Of a stretch of DNA of 64,000 nucleotides, positions 35,780 to 49,800 are shown one piece after another (positions within the stretch are counted from its first letter, which is position 1; each line of letters opens with the position of its first letter). The DNA is taken from positions 2,494,886 through 2,558,885 of the forward strand of contig LR746267.1 in NCBI GenBank assembly GCA_902729315.2, written 5' to 3'. The notes beneath the pieces are model-generated. The model ran no database searches. It was not told the origin of the DNA and was given only the letters and a program-made list of their open reading frames with translations. Source of the DNA: Spirodela intermedia. Lineage: Eukaryota; Streptophyta; Magnoliopsida; Alismatales; Araceae. Both the position numbers and the translations under genes were made by a program.

Positions 35780-36805
35780 GTTGCTCCTGAATGTGACACT
35801 CGACGATGGTTCGCGGCCTTCGCTTCGGATTCCAGTTTCCAGAAGCGCTTTTACACAGATGATAAATTTATACAATTGCCTCCTGATCGACGGTCGTCAT
35901 CGGCATGGGGCAGGTTTTGAGAGAAGAAATATTGGATATGATCATCCTCTCCGGCTTCTCTCCCGGGTGCGAAGACGCGAGGCGTGACTCTCGGAAAAGT
36001 TAAAATGAACGTACGACGCCGATCAGCGCGTGCGGGCGCTGGCCACTGGGTCCTTTGGCTGTCTCCATTTACTATCCGTCGATGCCATTTGGACTTCAGC
36101 AATAGATGCCGCATGCAATCTGAGGAGCATATCCTCTTATCAGTCTCCAAATCGATAAGAAATGTCCTCTCTATCTTTTCAATGTCGTACGAATATATTT
36201 CCATGGAGGGCGACGCCTTTAAACCTTGACTTCTGCCCTTCGATGAGATGAAATCACTGGTTCTCTTTCGGACTCTGGCGGTCCCGATTGTCCCTGAAAC
36301 TGCTGGAGATAACGACTGAAATGATAAGTAATGAACGGTGATGAATAATCGACCGGCAATCTTCTCCTATATTTGCCTAAGGCAAATATTAAGATAATGT
36401 AAAGATCCTATTAATTCTTTTCAATGCGCATGTTGTTGGGAGGGAACAGTACTAGTGTTCGACTGGAGGGGATTAAAGGGGCCTGGCCAGGAAGAGAGGA
36501 ATATTGAGAGCGCCAGCGAGAGCAAGAGAGGGGACACCGAGGGAGGAATGCCGTAACTTGGAGAGGACGCTGATTTCGGAATTTGTTTGGGGACAGCTTT
36601 CCCCTGTGCGTCCGAAGGCTGAAATATGAATTAGGTCAGTGCTTAGCCAGACCTCACCAAAGTACCACACACTACATTACTAATTAGTTTTACGAATAAT
36701 GTCTCCGTCATTCATGATATACGCATAAATAACGAAAACTTTCCCATAACGGATCAATTGGACTGATATAGATCACACTGTCAACGCTGATTTCTTCCGC
36801 CTTCC

Positions 36806-36831
36806 CTCTCTCTCTCTCTCTCTCTCTCTCT
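36806..36831. repeat. (CT)13 tract
   Basis: This is a pure CT run of 26 bases in the far upstream region of the Dof gene, in the same orientation as 35756-35779. Confidence 0.95.
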
Positions 36832-39800
36832 TACCTGTCTTCTCTCGAAGCTAGAGGAAACCAAAAATGCTCTACGATGTGAAGTAGGAGGCTTACGGAT
36901 TTCTCGTCTTTAACTCTTTTCTCTCTCTAAATTTCTCTGACAGTTGGGGAAGGGTAATGAATGCGCTGACATGGATTCCTCCTCTATTGTTGCGTGCTTC
37001 GGATCAATTTCCTGAGATGACAAACAAATCGACAAACTGTTCTAGATCGAGATCTCTTTGTTGGACTAGACGCGGAGAGAATCTGTCCACGCTTGACTAT
37101 TAAACACCGATGGCGAAATATTGTCCTATCATAACAGAGCAGACAAGTAAACTTTTCACGGATGTGACCTGCCTATAGGGCAGAAGGATCGAGAGGATAA
37201 CAAGAGCTCCGAACCGTCTTTCCAATCCCTTTCCCCATTTTCTTCTTCGATAGGTGTTCTGTTTCCTCTCGATCCTCATCCTTTCTCATAGATGCCGAAG
37301 GCGCTTACACATTGCCCACCTCTGTCTTGGACGTGGTCACGGTCTAATGCCGACGGGCAGATGAGGTGTTACTATCCCCCACTGAGGGTGACGGGCGGAT
37401 ACGCAGATCTCTCTCTGAAGTTGCGTGTCACCTTGTGGGTTGCGCCGCTCAGGATGCTGTGGACATGTTAAGAGCCTATGAGGCCCAAGAGTTATCAGTG
37501 TTATACGTCTTCGAGATCAGAGAAACATAATCTGCAGTTCAATTAAACCCTGGTTTCCTTTGGCTACGATGAACATCTGTTTTCTATATGTCTATCGATA
37601 TCCAAAATGAAGAAAATTCTTAGTTTTTATTACTGTTAAGAGGATTAATAGTTTTCTGTAACATTTTCTCCAAATTCATACAATCTATCAAACAGCTCTA
37701 ATATGAATTGCTGCAAAAGTTTTACCTGTATGTACTCTACGTATAGATCTTATATGTGAATTTTTTTTATGGTATGAAATCATCCTTGACATATTTGATT
37801 TGTCAATATATGCTGTCTATTTTAGAATATCATCCATTTTGGTTTTGGAGCTCAATTATGTCAAGAATGGAGGCATCAAAAGTTAAACTCATGCTTTTGC
37901 AAAATTATTTCGCAGAATAGCTTTTAACACATATTTGCTAATTGTCTTTGATTATATGTTTACTTTTCACTTTTCCTCTTGACCAGGGGTCCTCTACTTG
38001 CCATGCTCTTTCAACGTGGCATTGATTCCCCATTGGTTGATATACACACTATTATCATCAACATTACTTGATAAATTCTATTAGGGACATTATTCTCCAC
38101 CATGCTAACGTCCATTAATTGCATTGAGTAAGAAGAACATACTTTTCTAAGTTGTATTTAAAAATCTCATTTTGATCTCACTAATATATGGTGAACTTAA
38201 CAATGAGAATTTATTAGTAAAAAACAATAGTAATTATGAAAAACCCTAATTTATCCTACCATCGTACTCAATGTGCATTATCATGACAGCCATTGAATAA
38301 TTTTTTGAAGAAGCACAATTTATTTTGAATTTTTTGCCATAATTATCCACATCAGATTTGTCAATCTCATTTTTCATGAAAGAAATCAATAATTACAAGG
38401 ACAAAAGTACAAACCTTTTGTTCTCTACTCATAATTTTTAATTGTTGCATAGAATCTAAAGTATTTAGAGTGACAATAATCATCATGCTTATATAAATCA
38501 AGATCTATAAAAATATTTAATCAGAATAGTTATAAACGTTTGCTGTAGGAAATACTATCCATCAAATTCACACATATAGATGGCATTTAACATATCATTA
38601 TATCTTATGGAAAGAGATAATAATCTAGTGTCCAAAAGCTCATTTTTGCGTAAAATTCTCATGAGAGGGGTTATATTTATTTTTAGTTGTATCAAAATGA
38701 AGTATTTTTTTTGTATTATACCAAGATTTCTACATATGTAGCTATAAAACTGAAAAGCAAAAGTTTCCTGATTTTTGTTTTAAAGTATTAAATATACCAG
38801 TTCAAGCCACCTCAAAAGGGAATTTTACTAAATGTACTCAAAAGGGAGTGGTTTCTTTGATGGCACAAGCCACAATAAAATTAAAATGAACACCATAAAT
38901 GGTGCTCAAAAGTAATTTAATAATGAATAATAAATTTTAGGTAAGAAATATGGTCCATACTTATCTTTTGTCTCATCTGTATAAATCTGCTCTTCTAAGA
39001 AGTAAATATAGTAGTGGTGGTCCATCCCAAATGTAGCAGGTTTCTTCCTAGAACTCATTCTCTTCAGGTGTAGAACATGATTGGAAGATGAAGAAGTTCA
39101 CTCAATGGCTTAAGGATGCCTTTTTTACTATTCTCAAGTGATCTAACTTTGTAGCCACATTCACCTCCATGGTCTGTCTTTGTATAGTAATTAGAATACA
39201 CACTTTATCTATTAGTTCTGCACTAGACTTGATGCTATGTTCATAATGTCTTAGGTTCATGTCTTGCCATGTTAGGTTTATTTATTTCAAAGATGTGATA
39301 TTAAGAGCTGCCTACATCCTCACGATACTAAGAGCTGGTGCAGGCAGATTAGGTTTATTTATTTCAAAGATGTGACATTGCCATGTTAGTAGTCACAACT
39401 GATGCAAGGTCTTGCACTCTTAGGGAAAATGTTGTGAACCATTCTCTTCTTACATGTCCACCAGGAGTCATGAGACATTTCCTTTAGATAGAGATAATGT
39501 AGGTACTAAGCAAAAAATAGATGAGAACCCTCACTACCTCCACCTACAGGGGGGGCAGAGATGGCTGGTTATAGTGAAATCAAAGCCCATCAATACCAGG
39601 TATTTTTCATGAAGTCTAGGAGAGAAATAAAGGAAAAGATGGCAAATCAATTCCTGCAGAATTAGTTGCTCAATGAAGGCTGACATCATGTCTCATTTGG
39701 GGGGCATGAAGGAATTGGAAGTGTTATGTTTGCTATAAAATAAGAGTTGCTATAAATTAATATTCAATATGTGTGGGTACCAATTTCAAAGTAATCCTAA

Positions 39801-41989
39801 AGAGTGACATAAGTATGGTAAAAAGAATTTTTAGATTGATGTGAAGAAGTAATCATTAGACATTTTTTTTCTCAAGGATAGTGACAAACTCGACTTAACA
39901 TTTTATTTTTGACTAAAACCTAATATCCTAGTTGTCTAAGAAATAGTTGTCAAATTATTGAAATGTTAAAATGAAATATATTTTTAGTAGTAGTTGTTAT
40001 GATAAGGTGTTAAAGTTAGAATTTATTGGGAACTGTGTAGTAAAAACTTACAACATTCCCATTAAATATATATTCAATATATTTATTTGGTCTTGTTAAA
40101 AATTCTCTAGCCCCTCTCAAAAGAAAAGCTCTCAACTATTACACTTAAGCTTAGAATGTGCCACTTCAATGAGGTATGCTTATCATATTCATCACATTGT
40201 GCATTTATGATCAAATTATTATTATTTATAATAATTTTTTGTAAATATTTTGAATGGTTCTACAAAAATTATTCTTGGTTTCTGAAATTTTTTATGTGAG
40301 TGCGTTGACCCCCTTTTTAGTGTTTCAACTCACAATCTAGAAAGTTAACTTGCAATATGCTTGCTCAACCTTATGTTACAACCTAGATGAATAGACAAAA
40401 ATGCCACACCATACGTTGACTGTGTTTGTCTTGATATATGTAGTAATTGTTGATCAAAAAAATAATCTATGTATTTAATCTTTGACCCTATATGAACTAA
40501 AAATGAAGGAAAAATCAAAAAAAATGTCAAACATTTTTTAGAACCTCTGTCTTGTCCATATAATGAACACTAGTCTTTCAATACTTGAAAATATTCTTTG
40601 AATCAAAAGTTTTGCACCTAAAAGTCATTCATAAGTCATCTATGAAGCTCAAGGAAAATATCTCACCTCAAAAATTGTAGGATTGAAAATGTTCTCAACT
40701 TATGATTGATCCTCCCCCCTCACACCTAATTTTTTTTTATCACTAATTGGAGGTCAGTAAAAAGCCTATAATTCTGGGTTGTGGCACAGTAGCGCCCAAT
40801 ACTCATTTCATCTCATATACTTCTTTGCTTGATTCATGTCAAAATGCCCCCTTATTTTGCAATCCTCGCCCATCACACCAAACACCACTGCCAAGTGTTG
40901 TTGACCTACTTTCCCAGCACACTAGGCTGAATATGGTGAATCTTATTTGGCCCAATAATAGTAGTCCTAAAACCAATAAGAGCCCATCTCAAATGTGATG
41001 ACTTACGAAGTCCTAAATATTTTGATGATCATAATACAGATGAAAGATTATATTAATAAAGTTTTAGGATTTTAGATTATAGTATATGCTGATATTGATG
41101 ACTACCATGTACAAAAGCCCTGAATTATGCAAACTCAAGATTCAGGGCAAAATAGTAATTTTACAATGCAAAGATTAAATTTTAATGTGATCCATGGAAA
41201 GTAACAATAAAAATTAATTTCAGATGTTGTAACATAATTATGAAATTTATTGAGAATCCTATCAGTAAGTTTTCTCCAATCCTTAAACTAGGAGTCAAAG
41301 CATAGGTTAACATGTGATAGAAAATGATTGTGAGGCTTGGCAGAAAATGACAAAAAAAAAAATCTTTTGGGGGTGTCCTCTATCCAAAAGATTATTTCTG
41401 ATTGTTAAAAATTTTCAAGAAATCAAGAGAAAAAGTAAACATCATAAAATCCTTGATAGACTCCTCAGAGAAAAGTGAAGATAAATGAAAAATGAAGATC
41501 AATGAGGGAAGATTGTGACATAGTCAATGGCTAGAAAGGAGCCCTAGAGAAATCAAGGATGAATAGAGAAGCTTCCCTTCATAAAATCAGTGGGATTAGG
41601 TCTTGAGAAGCTTTGGAACTGTGTTATAAGACTAATAACACATCCTACAATCATATTTAGAGTGGATTTATGCTCAAGGTCCATCTAGAGTAATAATCTT
41701 GGGGAGATTAGTGAGTGTAGATCTAGAAGATGATTCCTAGGTGAGATCCTAAGTTGGTTGGAGCTATTAAATCCAGTGACAGCAACTAAAACCATACCTC
41801 AGTGTTGTATTTCGCTAATAGTTTAATAGAACCTTATGAAATGGTAGCATATGTAATATACAGAGGGGTAGGTTTGGTCACCAAACTACTACATTTTTTT
41901 TAATAAAATACAGATCTAGTTGTACATATTATGGCAGCTATGAAAGACAGTAATTAATAAAAAATAAATACACACCACCCTCTTAGTCT

Positions 41990-42028
41990 CATGATATCAT
42001 ATAAAATCAAGCAAGTGGTATTAAAGTC
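41990..42028 (+). mobile_element. LTR end and primer binding site of a copia-like relic
   Basis: TGGTATTAAAGTC at 42016-42028 resembles the tRNA-Met primer binding site (TGGTATCAGAGCC). It follows a CACCACCCTCTTAG word similar to those near copia LTR ends. No intact coding region was found downstream. This is a weak call. Confidence 0.4.
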
Positions 42029-43199
42029 AATCCCAATCTGTAGTAAACTTGAGTGATTGTAAAACTAGGATAAAAAAAAATTCAAACCATATATATAAGC
42101 ACTTATATGATATAGGTGGTCTTTCGTGAATTGAGAGAGCACCTTAAAATACTTGGGGTATTAATGTATATTATATTGTGCTCTCTTGTTGGATTTGTTT
42201 GCTCTCATTATCTTTGGTGAGATACTTACCAGCAAAAAATAAGATTTATTGTGGTTCTGTCTTGACTTTCTGAGGAACTTGTATTCAAGTTCCAGTAAGT
42301 ATTTTTTTGTACTAAATTCTAGGATGTAGACACCAAATAGATTTCACAACCCCAAGACACAAAAATTTTCTCCCTAAAATTCACTTCTAGATTTATGACT
42401 CTAGGAGATCAAAATATAGTATGTTTCTCAAAAAAAACTTCTAAATGTACAGATCTTAGAGGCCAAAAAGTCACAATTTAAGTTTGTAGAAATGAACAAG
42501 TTACCATTGTGTTCTAAAAATTTTTAAGGAATGTGGTGAGAGAGCTATGGCATTTAGGAGATTCTTGGTCACTTGAGTTGGGAGCTCTTTGTCTTCTTGC
42601 TAGCTCAAGTTGATGCAAGTCACATGTTGGGTCCAAGAGTTATTTCCTTTATACCTCAAAATAGCCTTTTTTCTTCTTCAAGATTCACCCGTCTTCCTCA
42701 ATGCTTGGATGATACAGATGCACCACAACTCACAACTTCTGCCATACATAATGGGTAGTTCATTAAACTAGATCCATGATTCCTCAATGGTTGGCCTAAT
42801 GGGTAGATTCACTAAACGATAATGTTGCACCTAATGGATAGGTTTTTTTATCCAAAATATTTTTGATGAGCTAGATACTTTGTTAAATTCATTTGCATCT
42901 ATTGTATAATAAAATACATTCATTTTTCTAGCATCCAAAGGCATAAAAATGTTATGTTTGCTCATTATGAGTATCATTAATCTCCTTAATGTCATAAAAT
43001 CCACTTTTAATGGCTTTTCGTTTATTATAATCTTCAGCCTAAATAAAAAATTTATCCTTGCTTTCCAATATTTTTAATCTGAGCCCTTCAACAATAGTGG
43101 TGTCTCTCTAAGTTTGATCCTAAAATGCATACCATGGGGATTATTTATTCCTCAAACATAGCAACTTCCTATGGATTGAACTTCGGTATGATACCCCTG

Positions 43200-43794
43200 A
43201 TTAATACAGAACCACATGGTACAAAGAGGGGGCTGAATTAATTTTCTTTAACTTAATTGATTTTTTTACTTATAAGGCTATTCAATTATTTCACTCACAA
43301 GATTTTGTAATCTTCTAATTACTGCACTCTCCAAGAACAACATTCTTAGGATCTACTAAATTCCTAGTAAAATATACACACAGTTGAGGTTTCAATCATC
43401 TTCATTGATTTTAGTAGCTCCATAATTTCACATAAATATCATATATTCATGGCCGTAGAGGACAAAGAAAGAGTAGAAACCTTACACTCTTCTACATTCA
43501 TAACTCTTGAAGGGCAACGAGTTTTGCACTTAGCTGGCCCTCAAGAGATTTTTAGGCTTTAGATTAGCTAAAATACAAAATGTACTCTCAAATAGAATAT
43601 GAAATTTTACCAATTTAAATGTTTAAGCTTCTTCAAGCTTCCAATAGTGTTAAATATTTTCCTTGAATCATGAGCGAAGCTTTTTTATAGAGGTGAATGT
43701 AAGGACTTGACTAGCAGCTACATCTCTTTTTCTGGGTGCTCATGGATGATGATTTCTTGCATGAACTCTGTGGAGGATAAAGGTGGATATTATG

Positions 43795-43832
<38 letters not shown>

Positions 43833-44345
43833 CCTCCCCTCTTGTTCAACTCTATTGTTGGCTTAAATGCCCTTTTTATATACAACATATTGGGATATCT
43901 AATGGTTATTTCAAATAGCAAAAAAATAGTACATTTAGGGTGTCATTAGAGCCTAAATTTTGAACTCAAAAATTATTTTGTAATTTCATAAAAATCATAA
44001 CATATCAAAATCCTTCAATTTAAATACATTTTGTTTTTCCATCATGTTGTTATTTCAATTATATTTTCGTAACATAGTTATACTTGCTAATTCTCCTAAT
44101 TTGATTATTTGATTTAATATATGTTAGATTCTAAGCTGCACTTAGTTCAAAAAGAGGTGTTGAATTGATTAGGTTCTAAGTTAATTTTATTCAAGTATTT
44201 TAATGTTATTGATTTTATCCTTTCCAACCCAAAATTCATTTGGCTATCCAAAGTTTAAATCTAGTGTACTCCAAGATTTTTGTAGTGATTCAACTCCCTA
44301 CCAATGTCTACACTCCAAGAACACTATGTCATTAATTTTCTATAA
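43200..44345. mobile_element. Two related SIRE/Maximus-like fragments
   Basis: Segments at about 43205-43400 and 44150-44345 both start with a G-rich word, then GAATTgATTttctTtaa-like text, and about 130 bases later share CACTCTCCAAGAACAaCA-like text. They appear to be diverged copies of one repeat about 945 bases apart. Family assignment is from memory of similar LTR-proximal words and is uncertain. Confidence 0.35.
43798..43828. repeat. (CT)n tract, 31 bp
   Basis: This is a pure CT run between the two copia-like fragments, in AT-rich DNA. Confidence 0.95.
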
Positions 44346-46227
44346 ATCAAGTGTTTAATAAATAACCACTGACTATTGGGTATAATCTTTACATAATTGT
44401 ATTGTATAATTTTCTTCTAGATTCAAAGATCTAGATGACCTTCTTTTAACTATAAGGATTATATTTCTTGAGTGATTAAATTGAGATTTAGTCATAAGTG
44501 TGGCTATAAAAATGAGTAGAGGTTTCATTATAAGATTTTTTGGTATTTCATGAAGACCTGAGTTGTGTCCATAAATTTAGTAAAAAGGAAGTCAAATTTC
44601 AGCTTGGTTTAGTTCATACTCTTCATGCCACAAAGTTATCAAACTGATGAGGATGTTAGCACTTCAATTAAGTTGATGACGATCACATTTGAATCAAATC
44701 TTGCTCATCATTTTGATGTCTTTTTACTATTTCACCAAGCTTTAAAGACATCTCAATTTTAAATGTAATTCTTTGAGCAAATGGTGTAAAATAAACTAGA
44801 GATAAAAAATAATTCAAAAAGGATTCTTCATAACTCATTACATATTCCAGATAGGCTAAATTTATATAGAACTCCAATTCGAAAACCATCCTTATTTTCT
44901 ACGATTGCTCAATATTATAATTTCAAAATAAGTGAAAATTTTGAATGGTTAGAAATCAATACAATATGTCCTTCAAAGTATCTATAACCATTAAGTAATA
45001 ATGTATATGTCTAATGCTTATTGGTTTAGACAGGTTTGCTAAAAAATATTATCATTAAAATAGAATTGAGAATATATCTCTCCATAGAGTTTATATTCAA
45101 AATTAATCTAGATGACATCCACTAAGCCATAAATATAAATAAGACCCATTGAATAATGATTTTAGTATAATCATCATTACTATGGTGGCTTATGATATTT
45201 CAAAATTATTTTTGAATTGATATTTATCAATATTCAGAAAATTTGAAGTAGCTACATAAATAGTCTTGATTCAATGAATTAAGCCTTCATCAAGAATGAT
45301 TGAAGGTAATGATTTTAAATTATATACATCCAAGTATATTAATATTTTAATTTCAAGGATACAAGTGCACCAACTAAATTTTCATATTAATATTTTACTT
45401 TAATAACTCTCACATATGGTATGCTAATCATTACTTTCTATTAGTGACGTTTTTTGTAAATATCAGTATTTTTTCACAGTAATAAAAAAACTAATTATTT
45501 TGAGCAATAATCCATTAAAAAATTATTACTTTATGTAATCAATAAATTTATACTCAATTACTTTTGTACTCATGTCTAAAATAATATTCATGTGTATTTC
45601 ATATGCAGTGAATAATCAGCATAATTTGGTTCACTCATTTATCTTATGTGTGTTGGTAATCATCAGAACTAAAATTAATTGATGCTCCAAAAATGCACAT
45701 TGATTTTCACTGTGCATAACATAAATTTATCATCATTAAAATATTCAACACTCTCCCCACCAATAGAATGTAGTGCGGCAAACTCTCTAGGAGCATGCTT
45801 AATTTTGTCAACCAAGTATGAAACCTGCTAGTGTTATTGTGTTTTGGGATAAGTGGATCACACTTTGATGGATTTTAAAAGCATATAAAAATATTGTCCC
45901 AATTAGAAATTGCCATGGACTAATTTTTTATGATTTGGATGGTTCAAAGTCTTGTCATGACATATCACCTATCTTCTCTATAGTGTTACCTAATACAAAG
46001 CTTTGTTTGCTGATGATCTGAGGGTGCTTTGCTTTACTTCTTCAATGGAAACCCTCTTTCTATAAATATAATATTTTTTTGGGTAGAAAGAGTCAAGTTA
46101 TGACACTTTAAAATGGAGTTCAATAGTTCCATAACCAATTATTTTCACAATTTCATGAGCTTTTCAATACGTATGATCCACTTGATTTGTAATAGCAAGG
46201 GTCTATGCAGAAGGGTTTAAAATCTGC

Positions 46228-46331
46228 ATTAGTTACATGATTTATAATTATATAAGTTTTTAAATAAGTATTAGTTTTAAATAATACTAAGTTTTTTAAA
46301 TAATTTATATAATTAGTATTAGTTACATGAT
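46228..46331. repeat. 76-bp AT-rich foldback between 14-bp direct repeats
   Basis: ATTAGTTACATGAT occurs at 46228-46241 and 46318-46331. The sequence between is almost pure A/T and imperfectly self-complementary around a centre near 46280 (GTATTAG TTTTAAA TAATAC at the core). It could be a tiny miniature transposon with its target duplication, or a slippage product. It lies about 500 bases upstream of the SH3P3 start codon. Confidence 0.55.
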
Positions 46332-46827
46332 GAAGGAAATGAATAAAATCTGGCACTTCGATAATTTTGAAGAGCGACAGAAGAAAATTAAAATAAAAAA
46401 ATTGTTGAAATTGGTTTTAGATCAAATATGAATGAGATTCTATCGGAGGAAAATGATGGAAAAATAAGTAGAAAATTAAAAAGGGATCGAGAAGAGAAAT
46501 TCAGACCCTAACCGGCGTGAGCCGAGCCATGACGGTCCAGAAGACATCCTTCAGAGTTGCCGTTGGTGAGCTGGCGACAGGCGTTACAAGGTACCAGGAA
46601 TGAGAACGCTCGCTGTCCCAGACTTGTCTTGGCGAGAGGAGTCGAGAAGCCGCTGCATTCCGCGGCTTTCGGCGGCGGAGGCAAGAGTTGGAGATCTCCT
46701 GCGCCAGCCCGGTGGATTCTGATTGATCGATTCGTTGAATTTTGAAGCTTGCCTTGCTGTTGATATTTGCGTGGTTTGAAGGAGGATTTGGCCCAACTCA
46801 GATCGAGTTCTAGCTGGGTCAAAGGGA
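46332..46827 (+). promoter_or_regulatory. Promoter and leader region of SH3P3
   Basis: Composition rises from AT-rich to GC-rich at about 46505, 320 bases before the ATG. This fits a leader exon starting thereabouts. No clear TATA box was seen. The region is bounded only by inference. Confidence 0.4.
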
Positions 46828-49800
46828 ATGGACGCCCTCAGGAAGCAGGCCAGTAAGCTTAGGGAGCAGGTAGCAAAGCAGCAGCAGGTAAGCCTGCAGA
46901 TCTTATTCAGCTGTCCGCGATCCCTTCTCCAAGAATCTCTCTGTCTCTAGATTCTCTGTCTCTCTGATCTATTCTTGGTACTTTGACAAGTATCTACTTA
47001 CCCTTCGGTTACGCAACATTGAACGTCGCCCTCTGGGTTGGGCTTACGAATGGTACTATATATTCGATCGTTCGCTCTTAATGCCGAGCGCAATGGCCGT
47101 TACGGATCAGCAGAGAATTCCTCTTCCATCGATATGCGATGGATGCATGATTACAAGGGACAAATTTTGGACAAATTAGAGGACCCTACTGAAACGTTTT
47201 TCTATTTGGAATTTCTGTCATACCTAGTCACAAATTAGAGGGCCCTGTCGTCAAAGTCTGTGTCTCTCTGTTTCCAGAAAGGGAATGCGAGGAAGAGAAC
47301 CATTACCTGTAGTGGGTGCCTGGCTCGAACACAATCTCCAATATTATCTTCAATATATGAATTGTGTACATGTGATCAAGGTAATAACGGACTGCAAAAT
47401 TTGGCAAATGGTGTAAGATGATCTCTATGTCATGATTTTATCTCTTTCAGGCTTTTATGTTCAGAGTCAACGCAACAGACCAGAGAATTGAAGAGCAACC
47501 AGACACTTTTGCTTCTTGGGGTCTTTGTATTTGCCATACTGATTTCGGATTGGCATGCGCTGATTGGAAATTCTGGAAAAAAGTAACTTTTTATGGAGGT
47601 CAATACATAGGCACAGTGAATAAAGTAAAACTTTTAGGCTTGATAATGTCTGACTGTGTACATCACGCCCATTCTTTTGTTTCATGGAAGATCTTTGAGG
47701 GATCATGTTGAGATGGGCCCAGAATGGGTTACTCATATGACAGCCAAGAGCTCTATGACCTTCACCCATAAAGTCTATATGCCTTTCTAGCCATGGATGA
47801 AAAAGTCTATAGCAAAGTGCTCTTTCACTATCCAAAGTCATTTGTCTCTTCATTTGGTCCATCAAATAGAATTCGGTATAGCAGCCAATATCATCACTTT
47901 TCAGATTTTCAGATTCCTTCTCTGACCATTGGAGTACTTAGAGATTTCTTTTAGACTTGAAAAATATTATTCTAAATTTTCGAATAATCCTGTTATTTAA
48001 TCACCTTAGTTCATTAATGAATGTAGAAAATGAGTACACAAGATCTGGGCACAAAACGTGGCGGCCATCTTGTTTAATCCAAGTTGGTCTCCATTTATTA
48101 TGATTAACTTGAAGTTCCATTTGTTCCTCATCCATGAACGAAAACTATAATAGTAAAACAATTTCGAGGCTGTTTACTAGTGGAAGTATATTGTAAACTA
48201 TAATACTGTTAACATCATTAATTTGATTTAATGTGGATTAAGAGACAACATTTCAGGTTTCAGAGCTAAGATGCTACTCGTATTTAACTTTGCATTAAAC
48301 GGTCAACCTTGTATGGTCATTTTCTGTATTCAAAGACTGACCTCTTGTGTGGTCATTTTCCAGCCTCTTATGATCGGTGATTTTTTTACTAAAAATAGAA
48401 AATATTTCGTTGTTGTATGAAAGATGTTTATCATCCAACCTATTGATGATGTTTATCATCCAATCCATCAATAGAAGAGGCTGTTTCTTTCTGCAATATT
48501 CAAATCCCACTTTTTGCTTTAATATGGATATTTCTCACTTAAATGTTTCAAAAGAACTTGTGTGGTTTTTGATTTGCACTTTTCTTAGTTATTCTACAGT
48601 TTACCTTCTAACATAGATACTGGGAATGATTGACAATTATCTTATTACAGGCTGTAATAAAGCAGTTTAGTGGAACTGGCTATGAAGGATCTGATGCGAT
48701 TGTTATAGATGAGATTGAGTTACAAAGACATCATCAACTTGAAAAACTTTACAGGTCAACTCGCTCTGGAAAGGTATGTCCATTCTTATGAACTGGGTTG
48801 TACATGAAACAAATGTTTTATGAGTCTCGTTACCAATATCAATCTTGCAGTAACTGATTGCAGAGAAAATGCCATATTTGAGATGGCTTTCAGTCAGAGA
48901 ATACTTTGTTACTTTTCCAACTCGTATCTCAAATACGATGAGTACCTTCTAGACATATGTACCGTATTATTAACTTTTTCTAATTACTCACTGTCCGGTG
49001 TAAGTGCCTACGAAAAGCTATGGCCTGGTCCGATTGATTAAGTGGAGGACCCTGTCTTTGTTAGAGATTCCAATTCTTTCACTTTTACATTTTTGCTATA
49101 TAATTGTCATATTATGAGTTAGATACTAAAATGTGCTTCATTTGTTGTTGTCTTTGTGCCACATCTTCACATCATAGTTCTCCTTAATATTGCTTCAAAA
49201 CCAAAAGGATGAGAACTTTCAGAGACTGAAATTATGCTAATCAGTCAGATTTTTATGGTACCTTATCCGTTTTATTTAACTATCATATGACGAGATTCAG
49301 AAGGAAGACAATCCCTCATACTCTTCAGAAGGTCCCTTGTGCAGCTGTTTTCAAACTGAAAATTTGTTTAAATTACATACAGCAACCATAATATGTGCTG
49401 GATTAGACTAGGCATGGGAATAGCTTCAACTCCAATCACAATGGAGTGATGCGTACTACAAAAGAAACCCTGGTTCTCTAACCAATGCCACGGGGCATCC
49501 TATTTCAAAAATGTGGATTCTTATGAGCTCGTCCTCTTCTAATTTGTATCCGGAAAATAAATAAGATGCTTTAATCATAAACTTTTTTATGAAAAAAGAA
49601 ACAAAGTGTTCCTTAAATTAAATACAGAATCCGGCCTAACCATTTTTCAAAATACACCTAAATTATTCCTTGAGTGCTATTTTGATTGATAATTTCAAAT
49701 GGATTGGTATAAATTTATGTACGTTTCTTGAAATTGAAAGAACTCAAATATCGGCTGAAGAAAAGGGCCCACAAAATGTTTCATTGCAACTTCTGCTTTT

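Larger units (their letters stand above)
34186..38000. other. Upstream region of the Dof gene, rich in GA/CT tracts
   Basis: No second gene is supported here. The first about 0.7 kb is fairly GC-rich and likely includes the Dof leader and promoter. Dinucleotide GA or CT runs lie at 34959-34988, 35241-35296, 35756-35779 and 36806-36831. A further GC-richer stretch at 37180-37500 has no recognisable domain. Beyond about 37550 the DNA becomes AT-rich. Confidence 0.5.
38001..46227. other. AT-rich gene-poor region with copia-like fragments
   Basis: No supported host gene was found. A 30-base word containing TAGGTTTATTTATTTCAAAG is repeated at about 39273 and 39350. A likely LTR end plus primer binding site lies near 41990-42028. 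Two related fragments begin with a G-rich run and TGAATTGATT-like text at about 43200 and 44150. Open frames are short and unremarkable. The stretch from 44700 to 46200 shows no structure I can name. Confidence 0.45.
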
